DNA of 64,000 nucleotides from Pirellulaceae bacterium. GTDB lineage: Bacteria; Planctomycetota; Planctomycetia; Pirellulales; Pirellulaceae. A model generated the notes under the pieces. The model worked only from the letters and a program-made list of their open reading frames with translations. It had not been told where the DNA came from and made no database searches. Location of the stretch: contig JAKVCA010000002.1 of NCBI GenBank assembly GCA_022448315.1, forward strand, positions 133,015 through 197,014, in the 5' to 3' direction. Shown piece by piece: positions 26,611-36,448 of the stretch. A program made the translations under genes and the position numbers. Each line of letters opens with the position of its first letter. The first letter of the stretch is position 1.

Positions 26611-28506
26611 GTGAAGAGGTACGGTTGGAAAAGGCGATGGTTTGCAGCCATTTTGTTTTCGACGTCTTTGATTCAGGGCTGTGGGCGCTCTGACTCTACG
26701 GATTCTGGAGCAGGCGGTGGGCGTCCAATTGCTTCCCAGAAACCACCGATTTACGAAGCCGAAAACGGTACGAAGCCGGTCGAATCCAAACCTTCAAAGA
26801 AACGCTCGAGTCAGCCCGTTCAACCCGCTTCTGGCAGCAAGCCGAATCGCCCCGCCAAATCTCCTTCTCCAAAACCAGTTGGGGTTGAGGACAAAGGACC
26901 TGAGCCAGAGGCCTTTTGGAGCGATGGGCTAAAACAGGGCTTTGTTCCCCAGACTTGGCCGGCTGCGCCTGAAACCATGCTGGTTGCGGATCCGAAAGGA
27001 ATGGAGTCACAGAGTCTCGAGTCCCTCGAGGGGAAACTGCGCCTCTCGCTTCGGTCAGAAGGGGCGGGTGATCGACGGAATGTAGGGGGGTTCCGAGTCA
27101 AGGCCCGCAAGGCCAGGGGGGCCATGATTGATTTCGAACTGGATCCTGTTGAGAGTCGCGACGTTCAATTTGTCTCTGTTCTGGTCACCGATAAAAGCGG
27201 ACGACGAATCGGGCGATATCGCTCTAAATTGCCAAAACCCAAACAGCGAGCCGCCCCTTTACGCGTCGTCCGGGATTTCCATTTCGACAAAGCGTCCCCC
27301 GAGTTTCTAGTGACGAGTGAAGATGCGGATCTTGAAGAAACTTACTGGGTCGAAGTCCTATTTCAGGTGACTCCTGATTCGGAGGCCACCGTCGGGCTTC
27401 GTCAATTGGCCATTCTTCCCCCTCCGAGACCCGAGGTGCGAACGATCGATGCGGATGCTTTCCTGCAGGCGACGTCGTTGCCAACCAGGTCGAGTCAGCA
27501 AGAGTGCATCAACACGCGACAAGAATTGCTGGTTCGACATGGCGGGAATTACAGAGACTGGCACGCTTCACTCCAGCCGGCACGGCAGGAAATTCTGCTC
27601 CAACTGGAGACGGCCCGCGGCCCGCTCGTGAGTCCCGAAGGCCACGCATTTGTTGATTTTGACCGACTCAGCCATCCCCCGAGCGAGGCTTGGCCAGGTC
27701 CGCAGTTGAAAGCGTTGACGGCACTGGATACCGAGCTTTCGAGACGCGGGATTTCACTCTGGATTGTTCCCGTGCCGTCGGTCGAGCAGGTATTCGCCGA
27801 TCAATTTATCTCCATTCCTCCAGAAGATGGCAGGGTCGACGTTTATCGAGAATCTCTATTTCAAACCCTGCTGAGGCAAAACCTGAAAGTGCTGGACGTG
27901 TGGGAGAATTTTCGAGCCGCCGCTCTTCAGGGAAAAAGCACACCTGGGGAAGTCGCCGCGAAACGTTCCATCTTTTTCCCCGGCGATACCCGGTCGCTGA
28001 CTCCGCTCGGCATTTCCGTCGTGGCACAACAGATTGCAGAAGCCGTGGTGTCACTTGACTTGTCACCCGACGTAAAGAAGCTCGGAGTGATCGACGTGGA
28101 GTTTGAGGTTCCGGCAAAATGGTCGGATAACGATCCACATGGTCTATGGGAAGATTACTATGTGTCGGAACAGGTCCTAGATGCGACTGGCGAGCCTCTC
28201 AGCAGCAGCGATCCATCCGCGACTCTGTTATTGGTTGAGGCCTCGGAGTTGACCCGAGTCACACGCTCGAGTTTGTCGGGGGCCGGCCTTGCGGAGCATG
28301 TGACACTCTTCAATGGATTACTTGTGGAGTCTCTCATTTCGGGGGATCCTTTTCCTGCAACGCTGGCCGAACTTATAGATGCTCAAGCTGATCGCCTGGA
28401 AGGGAAACAAGCGTGCGTGCTGGTTTTTCCCGAGTCTCTCCTTTACCAGAACGGACGCGTGGACCAGCCACTCTGGAAATCACTGCGGACTCAATTGTCT
28501 CCTTAA
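26611..28506 (+). CDS. Lipoprotein resembling AlgX/AlgJ SGNH-like domain (tentative)
   Basis: A 631-residue predicted lipoprotein; the signal ends at I21-Q-G-C24. A serine-, proline- and lysine-rich linker (to about residue 95) precedes a beta-rich domain. The second half (about 350-480) contains ALDTELSRRGISLWIVPVPSVEQVFADQF and FPGDTRSLTPLGISVVAQQIA, which match the layout of AlgX/AlgJ-type SGNH-like O-acetyltransferase domains (pattern: helper helix, GIxLxxxPVP, then DxHWTPxG). The usual D-x-H-W catalytic pair is replaced by D-T-R-S, so acetyl transfer may be lost. The match is my inference from pattern order, not from a full alignment. The start is GTG at 26611 without a strong ribosome binding site. 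Confidence 0.6.
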   Translation: MKRYGWKRRWFAAILFSTSLIQGCGRSDSTDSGAGGGRPIASQKPPIYEAENGTKPVESKPSKKRSSQPVQPASGSKPNRPAKSPSPKPVGVEDKGPEPEAFWSDGLKQGFVPQTWPAAPETMLVADPKGMESQSLESLEGKLRLSLRSEGAGDRRNVGGFRVKARKARGAMIDFELDPVESRDVQFVSVLVTDKSGRRIGRYRSKLPKPKQRAAPLRVVRDFHFDKASPEFLVTSEDADLEETYWVEVLFQVTPDSEATVGLRQLAILPPPRPEVRTIDADAFLQATSLPTRSSQQECINTRQELLVRHGGNYRDWHASLQPARQEILLQLETARGPLVSPEGHAFVDFDRLSHPPSEAWPGPQLKALTALDTELSRRGISLWIVPVPSVEQVFADQFISIPPEDGRVDVYRESLFQTLLRQNLKVLDVWENFRAAALQGKSTPGEVAAKRSIFFPGDTRSLTPLGISVVAQQIAEAVVSLDLSPDVKKLGVIDVEFEVPAKWSDNDPHGLWEDYYVSEQVLDATGEPLSSSDPSATLLLVEASELTRVTRSSLSGAGLAEHVTLFNGLLVESLISGDPFPATLAELIDAQADRLEGKQACVLVFPESLLYQNGRVDQPLWKSLRTQLSP

Positions 28507-28585
28507 GAACGATGCCACAACTCGGCCCGCTGTGTTTTGGATCAGCCGACTCGATTGCCTGCGAGGGTGGGTGAGCCTCGGCCTT

Positions 28586-30616
28586 TTAGGGCAAAATCCC
28601 TTTGGGGTTGGTCCATTCCACTTTGTCGCCCAGATGGTCAACAAGGTCAGGGATGTCGTACGCGGTTAGGCCGCCATGCACGACATTCACCAACTGGTCC
28701 TTGGAGTATTTTCCGCGAACCAATGCGGTCCAAGACTCCAGGCATCCATCAAGGTGGACATGCTCAAACCGCTTCGGCTCCACCGCAGCGGCATGCAATG
28801 CGGGCAATGCCATCTCACCTGAGCCCACCAGTCGAAGCGGAACATTTGCGGCATCCACCATTTCTATGGCAGCATTCCCGGCGGTCAGGATATCTGCCGC
28901 CCGCATCCCGACATAAGACTTTCCGAGAAGATACGCCGTGACCAGATGTTTCCCATCTTTCCCGAAACGCGGGTCGTACCAGACGGCATTCTCGGGTTGT
29001 GTCTCACCCGTGCCCCGAACATCGACCGCCAAAACAATGTGGCCTTGCTTGACCCAGTCGAGAGGCGTCATCGTCTCAGAATGGCCTTTTTTTCCCGCCG
29101 GGTGGACAAAAATGGTGATTCCAGCTTTAGGGGGCGCGTCGCCAGTTGGACGGTACAGGTTGACCGGAAGTGGGATGCCATCTGGCGTCTGCAGCATCCA
29201 TCTGGCAACGGAGTAATCCTCTTCCTGCTCCATCCCCAGTCGCTTCATGCTGGTCGGAGTCAGTTTGTCAAAAGTCGGAATCCCTGCCACCTGACGGACA
29301 TGGGCAATCAACGATTCTGGAGTCGCACAGATTTGTTCCCGCTGTGCTTTCAAGCGTTGATTGGTCTCCACGTTTAGATCAAATCCAGATTTGGCACCCG
29401 GCATCATCAGGACTTGTCCTTGCGGCGAGGCCCACAGGTCTTGTTCGTCGATCAGTTTGATGTCGTCCTCAGTCACCGTAATGTCGCGGCCAGCGAGCCA
29501 ACGGACCATCCACTGAACAGCGGCCTCACGCAGGGGTTGATGCCAACCATGTTGGTTGTCAGTTTCGACCAGGGAGATTCGTTCAGGATAGCCCAGTCTT
29601 TCGTAAAGACGTTTCGCGCGTCGAAAGGAGTCCCATGTCCCTTCAATATCAAAGAAGTCACGTGTGGAACAGCAGATCAGGATGGGTGTTGGCGCGCGCA
29701 TCATGAGGTAATCGGCGTGATCCATGCCAAACGCCAGTTGGGCGTGAATGTTCTGTTCGGCGTCTTGAGGACCAATGGTGTTGAGGAGTTTTGAAAAACT
29801 GGTGATGTAGCACGCGGGGGAAGCGGCCACGATGCGATCATCGAGCGCCATCAAATAGGAAGTCTGCGTTCCACCACCACTGTTTCCCATGCAACCAATT
29901 TTGGTGCCATCGATGTCCTCTCGAGACTGAAGATAGTCAATCGCACGCATGCCATCCCAGATTTCAAAACGGCCGACATTCTGTCCGAGCAACATGCAGC
30001 CGACGCCTAGCAGTGAGTGCCCCGCCGTAGTGCTGGTGAGTTCAACTTTTCCATCGGCGGTCAAGTGCTGGTAACGCTCCCCTTGGCAGATCGGATCAAT
30101 GATGAATGCGGCAAGTCCGTTCTTGGCCGCCAGGGCGCAAGCTGTTTGATAGGCGGAGTACGCTTTCGCTTGAGCCGAGTGTCCGCAAACCACCAGAACT
30201 CCAGGGTAAGGTGCTTTGTATTCCGATGAATCGGGAAGGAAGAGGGCTGAACTTACGACCAGTCCCGGTTGGCTTTCAAAGAGGACTTTCTCAACCCGAT
30301 AACCTTCGCGTTGGATCGTCCCCGTCATTTTGGGATTCAGCGGAGTCCGCTGGGGGAACCCACCCAGCTGTTCCACAAAAAACTCGCGCTGCCGTTTCTG
30401 GTAAGCCGCAATCTGCTCCGGAGTTTTCCGATTCTCGAAGTCAGCGTTCCAGTTTGAAAAACGTTTCTGAGTCTGACTTTGCAACCACTGCTCCATCACT
30501 TTGGAGGAGGGTTCCAAACGAGAGGTGTCCGCAGTCAAATCTTGTGCCACGGACGTGGTGTCCGCAAGGAACAATGTTAGGGCCATCGTCAGACCGAGGC
30601 TCAAGATTCGTTGCAT
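28586..30616 (-). CDS. Tandem alpha/beta-hydrolase, acetyl xylan esterase-like
   Basis: An exported 676-residue protein (signal ending near SVAQD) with two alpha/beta-hydrolase units. The first has GVLVVCGHSAQAKAYSAYQ, then IDPICQGER and the nucleophile elbow CMGNSGGGTQTSYLMA (serine 246), as in acetyl xylan esterase and related peptide- or ester-cleaving families. The second (about 470-660) repeats the pattern (ITIFVHPAGKKGHSETM, VLAVDVRGTGETQP), but its elbow reads VGSGEMALPALHA, with no serine at the nucleophile position, so it is probably non-catalytic. The ATG at 30616 has GGAG six bases upstream. A plausible role is deacetylation or de-esterification of plant or algal polysaccharide. 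Confidence 0.8.
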   Translation of the reverse strand: MQRILSLGLTMALTLFLADTTSVAQDLTADTSRLEPSSKVMEQWLQSQTQKRFSNWNADFENRKTPEQIAAYQKRQREFFVEQLGGFPQRTPLNPKMTGTIQREGYRVEKVLFESQPGLVVSSALFLPDSSEYKAPYPGVLVVCGHSAQAKAYSAYQTACALAAKNGLAAFIIDPICQGERYQHLTADGKVELTSTTAGHSLLGVGCMLLGQNVGRFEIWDGMRAIDYLQSREDIDGTKIGCMGNSGGGTQTSYLMALDDRIVAASPACYITSFSKLLNTIGPQDAEQNIHAQLAFGMDHADYLMMRAPTPILICCSTRDFFDIEGTWDSFRRAKRLYERLGYPERISLVETDNQHGWHQPLREAAVQWMVRWLAGRDITVTEDDIKLIDEQDLWASPQGQVLMMPGAKSGFDLNVETNQRLKAQREQICATPESLIAHVRQVAGIPTFDKLTPTSMKRLGMEQEEDYSVARWMLQTPDGIPLPVNLYRPTGDAPPKAGITIFVHPAGKKGHSETMTPLDWVKQGHIVLAVDVRGTGETQPENAVWYDPRFGKDGKHLVTAYLLGKSYVGMRAADILTAGNAAIEMVDAANVPLRLVGSGEMALPALHAAAVEPKRFEHVHLDGCLESWTALVRGKYSKDQLVNVVHGGLTAYDIPDLVDHLGDKVEWTNPKGILP

Positions 30617-30789
30617 GTCGTTCTCCAGAAGAGTGGCGGCGGGATGATCGGCATTCGTAGGTGGGTTCCCGCTCGACGTTACACGGGGGGGTGCGTTAGA
30701 CGCATGGTAGCTGGGAGGCAAGTCGTTTTACGACGCAGTCTCTTGGCGACCCGTTCCACATCCTGTCAAAAAGTGACATCCGGAGGATC

Positions 30790-32292
30790 TTAACGGCGGG
30801 AACCCTCTGAATCAACGAACTTGCCCGCTTGAAGAAGTTCTTCAACGAGTTTCGGTTTCGTTGACGCGAGGTTTTCTAGTGGGTCCTTTGAATCTCGCAG
30901 ATCATAGAGTTCAACATTTTCCATTCCCGACGTTCCTGCGCGAACGATGAGGCGGTAATCCCGGGAGCGTATCGAAATCGCTTTTCGCCAGTAACTTATC
31001 GATACATCGCGACCGGGGCTTTGGGGATCAACGAGCAAGGGCTTTAGGCTCTGGCCATCCAGAGTGTGCTGAGTATGCGGTTTGAGTCCGCAAAGGTCGA
31101 CGAGCGTTGGATAGACATCGACCGTCTCCACCAGAGCGTGGCACATGGAGGGCGCGTTTCCGAGTTGTGGGGCGCGAATCATCAACGTACTGTTGAGCGC
31201 TCGCTCATATGGGGCGTGCTTCGCCCAAATGGCAGATTCTCCGAGATGCCAGCCATGATCACCCCAAACCACCACGATCGTCTCATCCGCCAAGCCAATT
31301 TGATCAAGGTGTTCAAGGACCTTCCCGATCTGACGGTCGACATAACGAACGCAGGCCAGATAGGCGCGACGCGCTGTTACCGCATCCTCCGTCGCGAGTG
31401 GATTCTGCTTCGGAAAATCCATTTTGTATCTGTAGAACTCACCACTCCGATGCCAATAGTCTGAATCCGGTCGATTGGGCGAGGTCGGTGGCTGGACGTC
31501 CACCTGCTCCATGGCCTTCCAGTCTGATCTAGTGGCGACAAATGGCAGATGAGGTTTGAAGAATCCAAGACCCATGAAGAACGGCTGGTCCTGATCCTTA
31601 AGTTCAGTGAGTCGGCGGATGGCCACATCGGCCATCAAGCCATCGGGCAAATCGCGGTCGTTTTCGGCCTTGAATTCCATCAGGTCCTCGTGGCCGTTTC
31701 CATCTTCTCGATGCCGTCCTCCAGCATAGGCAAAGAAAGTGCCCCAGCCTCGCTTCCACGGACCGAAGGGTGTTGCCAGTTCATCCCACGCGTTGGGCAG
31801 TTCGTGCCGACCATCGCCCTGTCCGTTGTATGCAAACACACGGCCGTCAGGGGTATGCGAGATTTTGCCGATGCAGATCGTCCGGTAACCGCTCATGCGA
31901 AATAATTCAGGCATTGATGCGGCCCCTTGGGTCGCGTTGACCTTCAACGCCGAAGGGCCCTGATAGAGCGCCGCGTTGTTGGACGTGACCCCAGAGTTTC
32001 GCGGGCTACGACCGGTGAGCAACGCATATCTCGAAGCCCCACAGGTGGGGACTTGAACATAGTGATGATCAAAGACGATCGATTGTCGGGCGAATTGATC
32101 GAGGTAAGGACTCTGTGCCTCTTTCACACCGTAGCATCCCAGTTCGGTGCGAAGGTCATCCACCGCAATAAACAAAACGTTCTGCCGTGGTTGGCTCCAG
32201 CAGGGTGTAGTCACCCATAGAAGTCCCAATAATGCGAGGGGCCAAGGCATTTTGAGTCGGGCATTCAACAGTTCTGTCCCTGTCATGGTCAT
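30790..32292 (-). CDS. Secreted sulfatase, iduronate-2-sulfatase-like, CGASR type
   Basis: A 500-residue sulfatase. The signal peptide spans about residues 15-33, the metal motif FIAVDDLRTELGCYG follows, and the maturation site is C84-G-A-S-R88, an accepted variant (C-x-A-x-R). WGDHGWHLGESAIWAKHA lies in the second half. The start codon ATG at 32292 overlaps the stop of the DUF1080 gene in ATGA, so translation is probably coupled; ATGs at 32286 and 32250 are alternatives. The DUF1080 partner and the esterase-like gene that follows on the same strand suggest combined removal of sulfate and cleavage of a sugar chain. Confidence 0.92.
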   Translation of the reverse strand: MTMTGTELLNARLKMPWPLALLGLLWVTTPCWSQPRQNVLFIAVDDLRTELGCYGVKEAQSPYLDQFARQSIVFDHHYVQVPTCGASRYALLTGRSPRNSGVTSNNAALYQGPSALKVNATQGAASMPELFRMSGYRTICIGKISHTPDGRVFAYNGQGDGRHELPNAWDELATPFGPWKRGWGTFFAYAGGRHREDGNGHEDLMEFKAENDRDLPDGLMADVAIRRLTELKDQDQPFFMGLGFFKPHLPFVATRSDWKAMEQVDVQPPTSPNRPDSDYWHRSGEFYRYKMDFPKQNPLATEDAVTARRAYLACVRYVDRQIGKVLEHLDQIGLADETIVVVWGDHGWHLGESAIWAKHAPYERALNSTLMIRAPQLGNAPSMCHALVETVDVYPTLVDLCGLKPHTQHTLDGQSLKPLLVDPQSPGRDVSISYWRKAISIRSRDYRLIVRAGTSGMENVELYDLRDSKDPLENLASTKPKLVEELLQAGKFVDSEGSRR

Positions 32293-33497
32293 TGTCCAGA
32301 AGCGGTACTTCGAATGTAGGGGTTTGAAAATTCTGTCGGACCAGTTGGGCGAATGATCCAGTGGCCCGATGGGGGCAAAGATGGTAGCCGAAGGTCGGTG
32401 TGAAGCGATGTTCCGTCTACGGATAGATTCAGTTTTTCACCGACCAGCGTCCCCTCGAGACGATGCCAACCTTTACCCTTCATAGCCTTCTTGAGTTGCG
32501 GGTTGCCTGGGTCGAGTGTGATTGATTCTCCAGATTTCCCTCTCATATCGAGATGGAGAGGGGCGGCTTTAGCTCCAAATTTGACATCCAAAATAAAGCC
32601 GTAATCCTCGAGGTTGCGATTTAATCGAATTTCGCTCGGTGTTTCTCCCGTATAGGCAAAAATCCAGTCGCGGCTATGCCATGTCTGTTCCGCATCGTTT
32701 GGCAATGTCCATCCTGAAAAATCTACGCCAGAGTATTGGCACTGATAACCTCGATTGGCGATCGCAACGTCGCCAGGGGCAAGTTTCGTTTCAGGGAGCT
32801 CCTTGATTCGGGCGTTCCGATAATGCACGACCCCTCCTTCCGACTCCAAGCAGATGTATCCCTTCTTGGGCCAGCAGTCGCGACCCTGAGTCACGAGTTT
32901 GCCGTTCACTTCGAGGGCGATGTTTCCATCGAGGCACGTAATCCGGTAATGGTTCCATTCGGGACTTGGGTTCGAGCGGTTTTCGATTGGAAACGCACGA
33001 CTGCCGCCCCGCCCATTGATCGGAGTCATTTTCGCGCCGTGGATCGGAAAGATGTCGCCGTGTGTGGTGTAGCCCCGCGTGTTTCCGTAGTCATTTTCTA
33101 GCACTTGTACTTCAATGCCTCGGTGGAAAGGCTGACCGCGAGCGGTAATGTCATCTGCCCACACAAAGATTCCGGCATTCCCTCGAGGGACCATGTGACG
33201 CCATTCAATTTCCATCACAAAGTTCTGATACATTCTCTCCGTTCTTATTTCGCCGATCGGCTTCCCCGAGCAAATCAACATTCCTTCTTCAAATTTCCAG
33301 GTCGACGGTGCGGTATTGACCGTCACCCACCCGTTGAGATCTTGGCCATTCAATAGAGGGACGAAGCCTTCTTCATCCTGAACCGTCAAGCGACTGGCAA
33401 TTGCCGGGCTGGACTGCGCGAACGTCGCCTGGATGTGGGGGTCAGCAATGATCAAAACGAGTGAGAGAGTCAGCCAAAGTGTCGGGGTCCGGTGCAT
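32289..33497 (-). CDS. Secreted protein with two DUF1080-like jelly-roll domains
   Basis: A 402-residue exported protein (signal through about residue 28, IQATFAQS). The first DUF1080 domain is typical: PLLNGQDLNGWVTVN, TWKFEEGMLICSGKP, GNAGIFVWAD and the closing GYICLESEGGVVHYRNARIKEL. A second, shorter jelly-roll-like unit follows (VDFSGWTLPNDAEQTW, then LEDYGFILDVKFG). Its stop codon overlaps the sulfatase start by four bases. The open frame extends to 33845, but the signal peptide starts at the ATG at 33497. Glycoside-cleaving activity is inferred from characterised DUF1080 members. Confidence 0.85.
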   Translation of the reverse strand: MHRTPTLWLTLSLVLIIADPHIQATFAQSSPAIASRLTVQDEEGFVPLLNGQDLNGWVTVNTAPSTWKFEEGMLICSGKPIGEIRTERMYQNFVMEIEWRHMVPRGNAGIFVWADDITARGQPFHRGIEVQVLENDYGNTRGYTTHGDIFPIHGAKMTPINGRGGSRAFPIENRSNPSPEWNHYRITCLDGNIALEVNGKLVTQGRDCWPKKGYICLESEGGVVHYRNARIKELPETKLAPGDVAIANRGYQCQYSGVDFSGWTLPNDAEQTWHSRDWIFAYTGETPSEIRLNRNLEDYGFILDVKFGAKAAPLHLDMRGKSGESITLDPGNPQLKKAMKGKGWHRLEGTLVGEKLNLSVDGTSLHTDLRLPSLPPSGHWIIRPTGPTEFSNPYIRSTASGQ

Positions 33498-33863
33498 GAG
33501 AATAACCAATGAAATAAAGGAGGGGTGGTTTGCGAAGGTCCGGCAGTGCTGGCGACACGAGCTTTCCGCAGGGAACGCGGCTTTCCGACGACGAAGGTTG
33601 CGGTGCAAATTCGGGGTGCTCGCGTCGTATTTGATTGCATTTCTCAACGTGACGTTAACAGTGTAACGATCACGGAGGAGGGTTCCCACTTGCTCATTCT
33701 GAAATCTCGATCGAACACTGCGTCTTTCAGATCCCTTCACTACAATGGTGCGACACTCCTGGGGTGCAACTATCTTGTCCGTCTCCGTGTTGGAATCCGT
33801 ATCCGGGACGAAGGCAAGAGATCCCTTGAGAAGCATGTTGTCCAACGGAACCTCAATGTTGGG
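33498..33863. other. Divergent intergenic region, DUF1080/metalloprotease
   Basis: These 366 bases separate two divergent genes and must hold both promoters. The metalloprotease frame happens to be open back to 33525 but gives no domain. A small inverted repeat, CGTTA (33653-33657) with TAACG (33664-33668), is a possible operator. No RNA gene was recognised. Confidence 0.45.
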
Positions 33864-36398
33864 ATGAAGCCGATGAAATCCTGCTTGTTGAAAATCATTT
33901 CTCTTTCTGTCTTTTGCGTGTGGGGCCCATGGGCAGTTGCCGATGAATCCAACGTCCAGCTTCCCTCACTGGCTGAATTGAATCGCGAAGCCGAGAAGCA
34001 TGAAGGTTTTTTCACGTTCTACTGGGATGCCCGCAAGGGGCAGCTTCGTTTGAAAGTCGATCGCTGGGAACCTTTTCTCTACCTTCAGGGGCTTTCCTCA
34101 GGACTTGGCTCGAATCCTGTCGGTTTGGATCGCGGCCAGTTGGGCAAAGAGAGGGTTGTCCATTTTCGAAGGGTAGGCCCCAAGGTTTTTTTGATTCAGC
34201 CTAACCTGCGTTTTCGAGCTGACAGCATAAATGAGGAGGAACGTCGAGCCGTCGAAGAATCCTTTGCAAGTTCGGTTCTGGCGAGCTTTGACGTCTTGGC
34301 CGAAGACGAAGATGGGTCTGTGCTGATTGATCTGACTCCGTTCCTAATGACGGATGCTCATGATGTGGTGGGAACACTGCGGGAGACGAATCAGGGAGCC
34401 TATCAACTCGATGGGAACCGCAGTTATTTGTACTGGCCTCGAATCAAAGGATTTCCCAAGAACTGCGAGTTCGAGGCTGCTCTGACCTTTTCGGCGACAG
34501 AACCGGGGAGCCATGTTCGAGAGACCGCCGCGAATCCGAATGCGGTGACACTCCGCCAGCATCATTCATTTATCGAGCTCCCAGATGCTGGGTATCAAAC
34601 AAGGAAATTTGATCCCCGCGTTGGCACATTCAAAATGAGTTACGCCGACTACGCCGCGGACATCGGCGATCCACTATGGAAGCACTTCGTTACGCGTCAC
34701 CGTCTGGAAAAACGAGATCCCGATCAACCGCAGTCAGTCGCGAAGGAGCCGATTGTCTACTACGTCGATTCGGGCGCTCCCCCAGAGATTAAGCAGGCGC
34801 TGATCGAAGGGGCGAGTTGGTGGAATGCCGCTTTCGAGACCGCGGGTTATATCGACGCGTTTCAGGTGCGAGAGCTTCCCGAAGACGTCGATCCCATGGA
34901 TGTTCGCTACAACGTGATCCAATGGGTCCATCGTTCGACTCGAGGTTGGTCCTATGGCGCGAGTGTCGTGGATCCAAGGACCGGAGAAATCATTAAGGGA
35001 CATGTTTCTTTAGGGTCGCTTCGAGTCCATCAAGACCATTTGATCATCGAAGGTCTTCAGTCAAAAGGACGAGTCAATGCTCGTTCAGGTCAGAACCTGC
35101 GGCAGTGCGATTGCTGCGCTCTTGAAGGACCCGCCATTGAGATGGCTTGGACGACCATGCTGGAAACTGTCGAAGCCAAAGAAGTCGCTCTAGCTCGGAT
35201 ACGGCAACTTTCGGCCCACGAAGTCGGGCATACGCTTGGGTTTTCCCATAATTTTGCTGCGAGTACCTACGATGATCGAGCTTCCGTGATGGATTACCCT
35301 GCTCCGAAGGTGAATATCGCGGATGACGGGTCTTTGGATTTTTCGGAAGCCTATGGAGTAGGTATCGGGTCGTGGGATCATTTTGTGGTCAATTATGCTT
35401 ATCGTGAGTTTTCGGAAAAGACGCGCGAAGCGGACGGTCTGGCAGGGTTGATCGATCAATCGATCGAAGATGGGTTGCTCTATATTTCTGATGCAGACGC
35501 GCGACCCTCAAGTGCGGCTCACCCGGCGGCAAGCCTTTGGGATAATGGGAGCGACCCGGTGCAGCAGTTGATGCATGAGATGCGAGTTCGGCGAATTGCG
35601 CTTGAGCAATTCGATGTGAGCCAACTCCCGCTAGGGGAGCCTCGGTCGGACTTCGAAATTCGATTAGTTCCGCTCTACCTGCACCATCGCTATCAGGTTG
35701 AGGCGACGGCCAAGATGATTGGTGGGGCCAACTATAATTACGGCGTTGTAGGCGACGCGATGCCGGGTGTCGAATGGGTTTCTGCAAATCGACAGCGTCA
35801 GGCTGTCCAGGCCCTCATGCAAACTTTGCAGACCAACGCCTTGATCCTCAGACCAGCGTTGGTGTCCCAGTTGGTGCCGAAGTCTTATGCCGGGTTGGAG
35901 GATCGAGAACGATTCTCAAGTCAGACCTCGCCACTCGTGGACCCCGTTGGACTGTCCTACCAGGCGGCAAGTTGGACCCTGATGCATGTGTTGCAACCTC
36001 AGCGTCTGGCAAGAATCGAAAGCCAGGCTCAGCGGAGTTGGACGGTCGGTGATGTTTACCAGCTCGTCAGCCAGGCCACCTGGGAGCAAGAGCCGGAACA
36101 AGACCCCCGGAGGGCCGCGATTCAAAGGGCCGTCCAAACTGCCGTGATCGATCATTTTTTCAGGCTGGCTCAGGACACGAATGCGTCGCCCTCGATTCGA
36201 GCTCAAGCGGAGTATCACCTTGCCCAGTTGGGACAAAAGATCAAGCGAGATTCACAGTCGACGGAAGGCACTTTTGCCGAACGATCGCATCGGCAGCAGG
36301 CCCTTAATCGAATTCAGCGATACGTATCGAGACCTGAGGGAACGTTCAGGCAAAGCCCGAACACGGAGCTTCCTCCCGGCAGTCCTATTGGTCAATGA
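33864..36398 (+). CDS. Zinc metalloprotease (DUF5117/DUF4953 type)
   Basis: A large exported protease of about 844 residues. The signal is KSCLLKIISLSVFCVWGPWAVADE. The N-terminal DUF5117-like part has GFFTFYWDARKGQLRL. The catalytic zinc motif H452-E-V-G-H456 is followed by TLGFSHNFAAS and then SVMDYPAP, the metzincin-like Met-turn order of this family. Blocks such as QWVHRSTRGWSYGASVVDPRTGEI and LRPALVSQLVPK belong to the DUF4953 region. Members are common in Bacteroidetes and planctomycetes, and substrates are unknown. ATGs at 33864 and 33873 are both possible; the former gives the fuller signal. The upstream extension to 33525 would lie in the divergent promoter and is not used. Confidence 0.87.
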   Translation: MKPMKSCLLKIISLSVFCVWGPWAVADESNVQLPSLAELNREAEKHEGFFTFYWDARKGQLRLKVDRWEPFLYLQGLSSGLGSNPVGLDRGQLGKERVVHFRRVGPKVFLIQPNLRFRADSINEEERRAVEESFASSVLASFDVLAEDEDGSVLIDLTPFLMTDAHDVVGTLRETNQGAYQLDGNRSYLYWPRIKGFPKNCEFEAALTFSATEPGSHVRETAANPNAVTLRQHHSFIELPDAGYQTRKFDPRVGTFKMSYADYAADIGDPLWKHFVTRHRLEKRDPDQPQSVAKEPIVYYVDSGAPPEIKQALIEGASWWNAAFETAGYIDAFQVRELPEDVDPMDVRYNVIQWVHRSTRGWSYGASVVDPRTGEIIKGHVSLGSLRVHQDHLIIEGLQSKGRVNARSGQNLRQCDCCALEGPAIEMAWTTMLETVEAKEVALARIRQLSAHEVGHTLGFSHNFAASTYDDRASVMDYPAPKVNIADDGSLDFSEAYGVGIGSWDHFVVNYAYREFSEKTREADGLAGLIDQSIEDGLLYISDADARPSSAAHPAASLWDNGSDPVQQLMHEMRVRRIALEQFDVSQLPLGEPRSDFEIRLVPLYLHHRYQVEATAKMIGGANYNYGVVGDAMPGVEWVSANRQRQAVQALMQTLQTNALILRPALVSQLVPKSYAGLEDRERFSSQTSPLVDPVGLSYQAASWTLMHVLQPQRLARIESQAQRSWTVGDVYQLVSQATWEQEPEQDPRRAAIQRAVQTAVIDHFFRLAQDTNASPSIRAQAEYHLAQLGQKIKRDSQSTEGTFAERSHRQQALNRIQRYVSRPEGTFRQSPNTELPPGSPIGQ

Positions 36399-36448
36399 CA
36401 AGTGGGTGTCGACACGGACATCTCAGTGTGAACAAATGGCGTTTCATC

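Noticed and set aside
33525-33863. 113-codon N-terminal extension of the metalloprotease
   Set aside because: It would place residues in front of a good signal peptide and lies in a divergent promoter region.
36409-36421. 13-mer GTCGACACGGACA shared with the recQ/M61 spacer near 49978
   Set aside because: A 13-base match is expected many times by chance in a window of this size, and flanks do not match.
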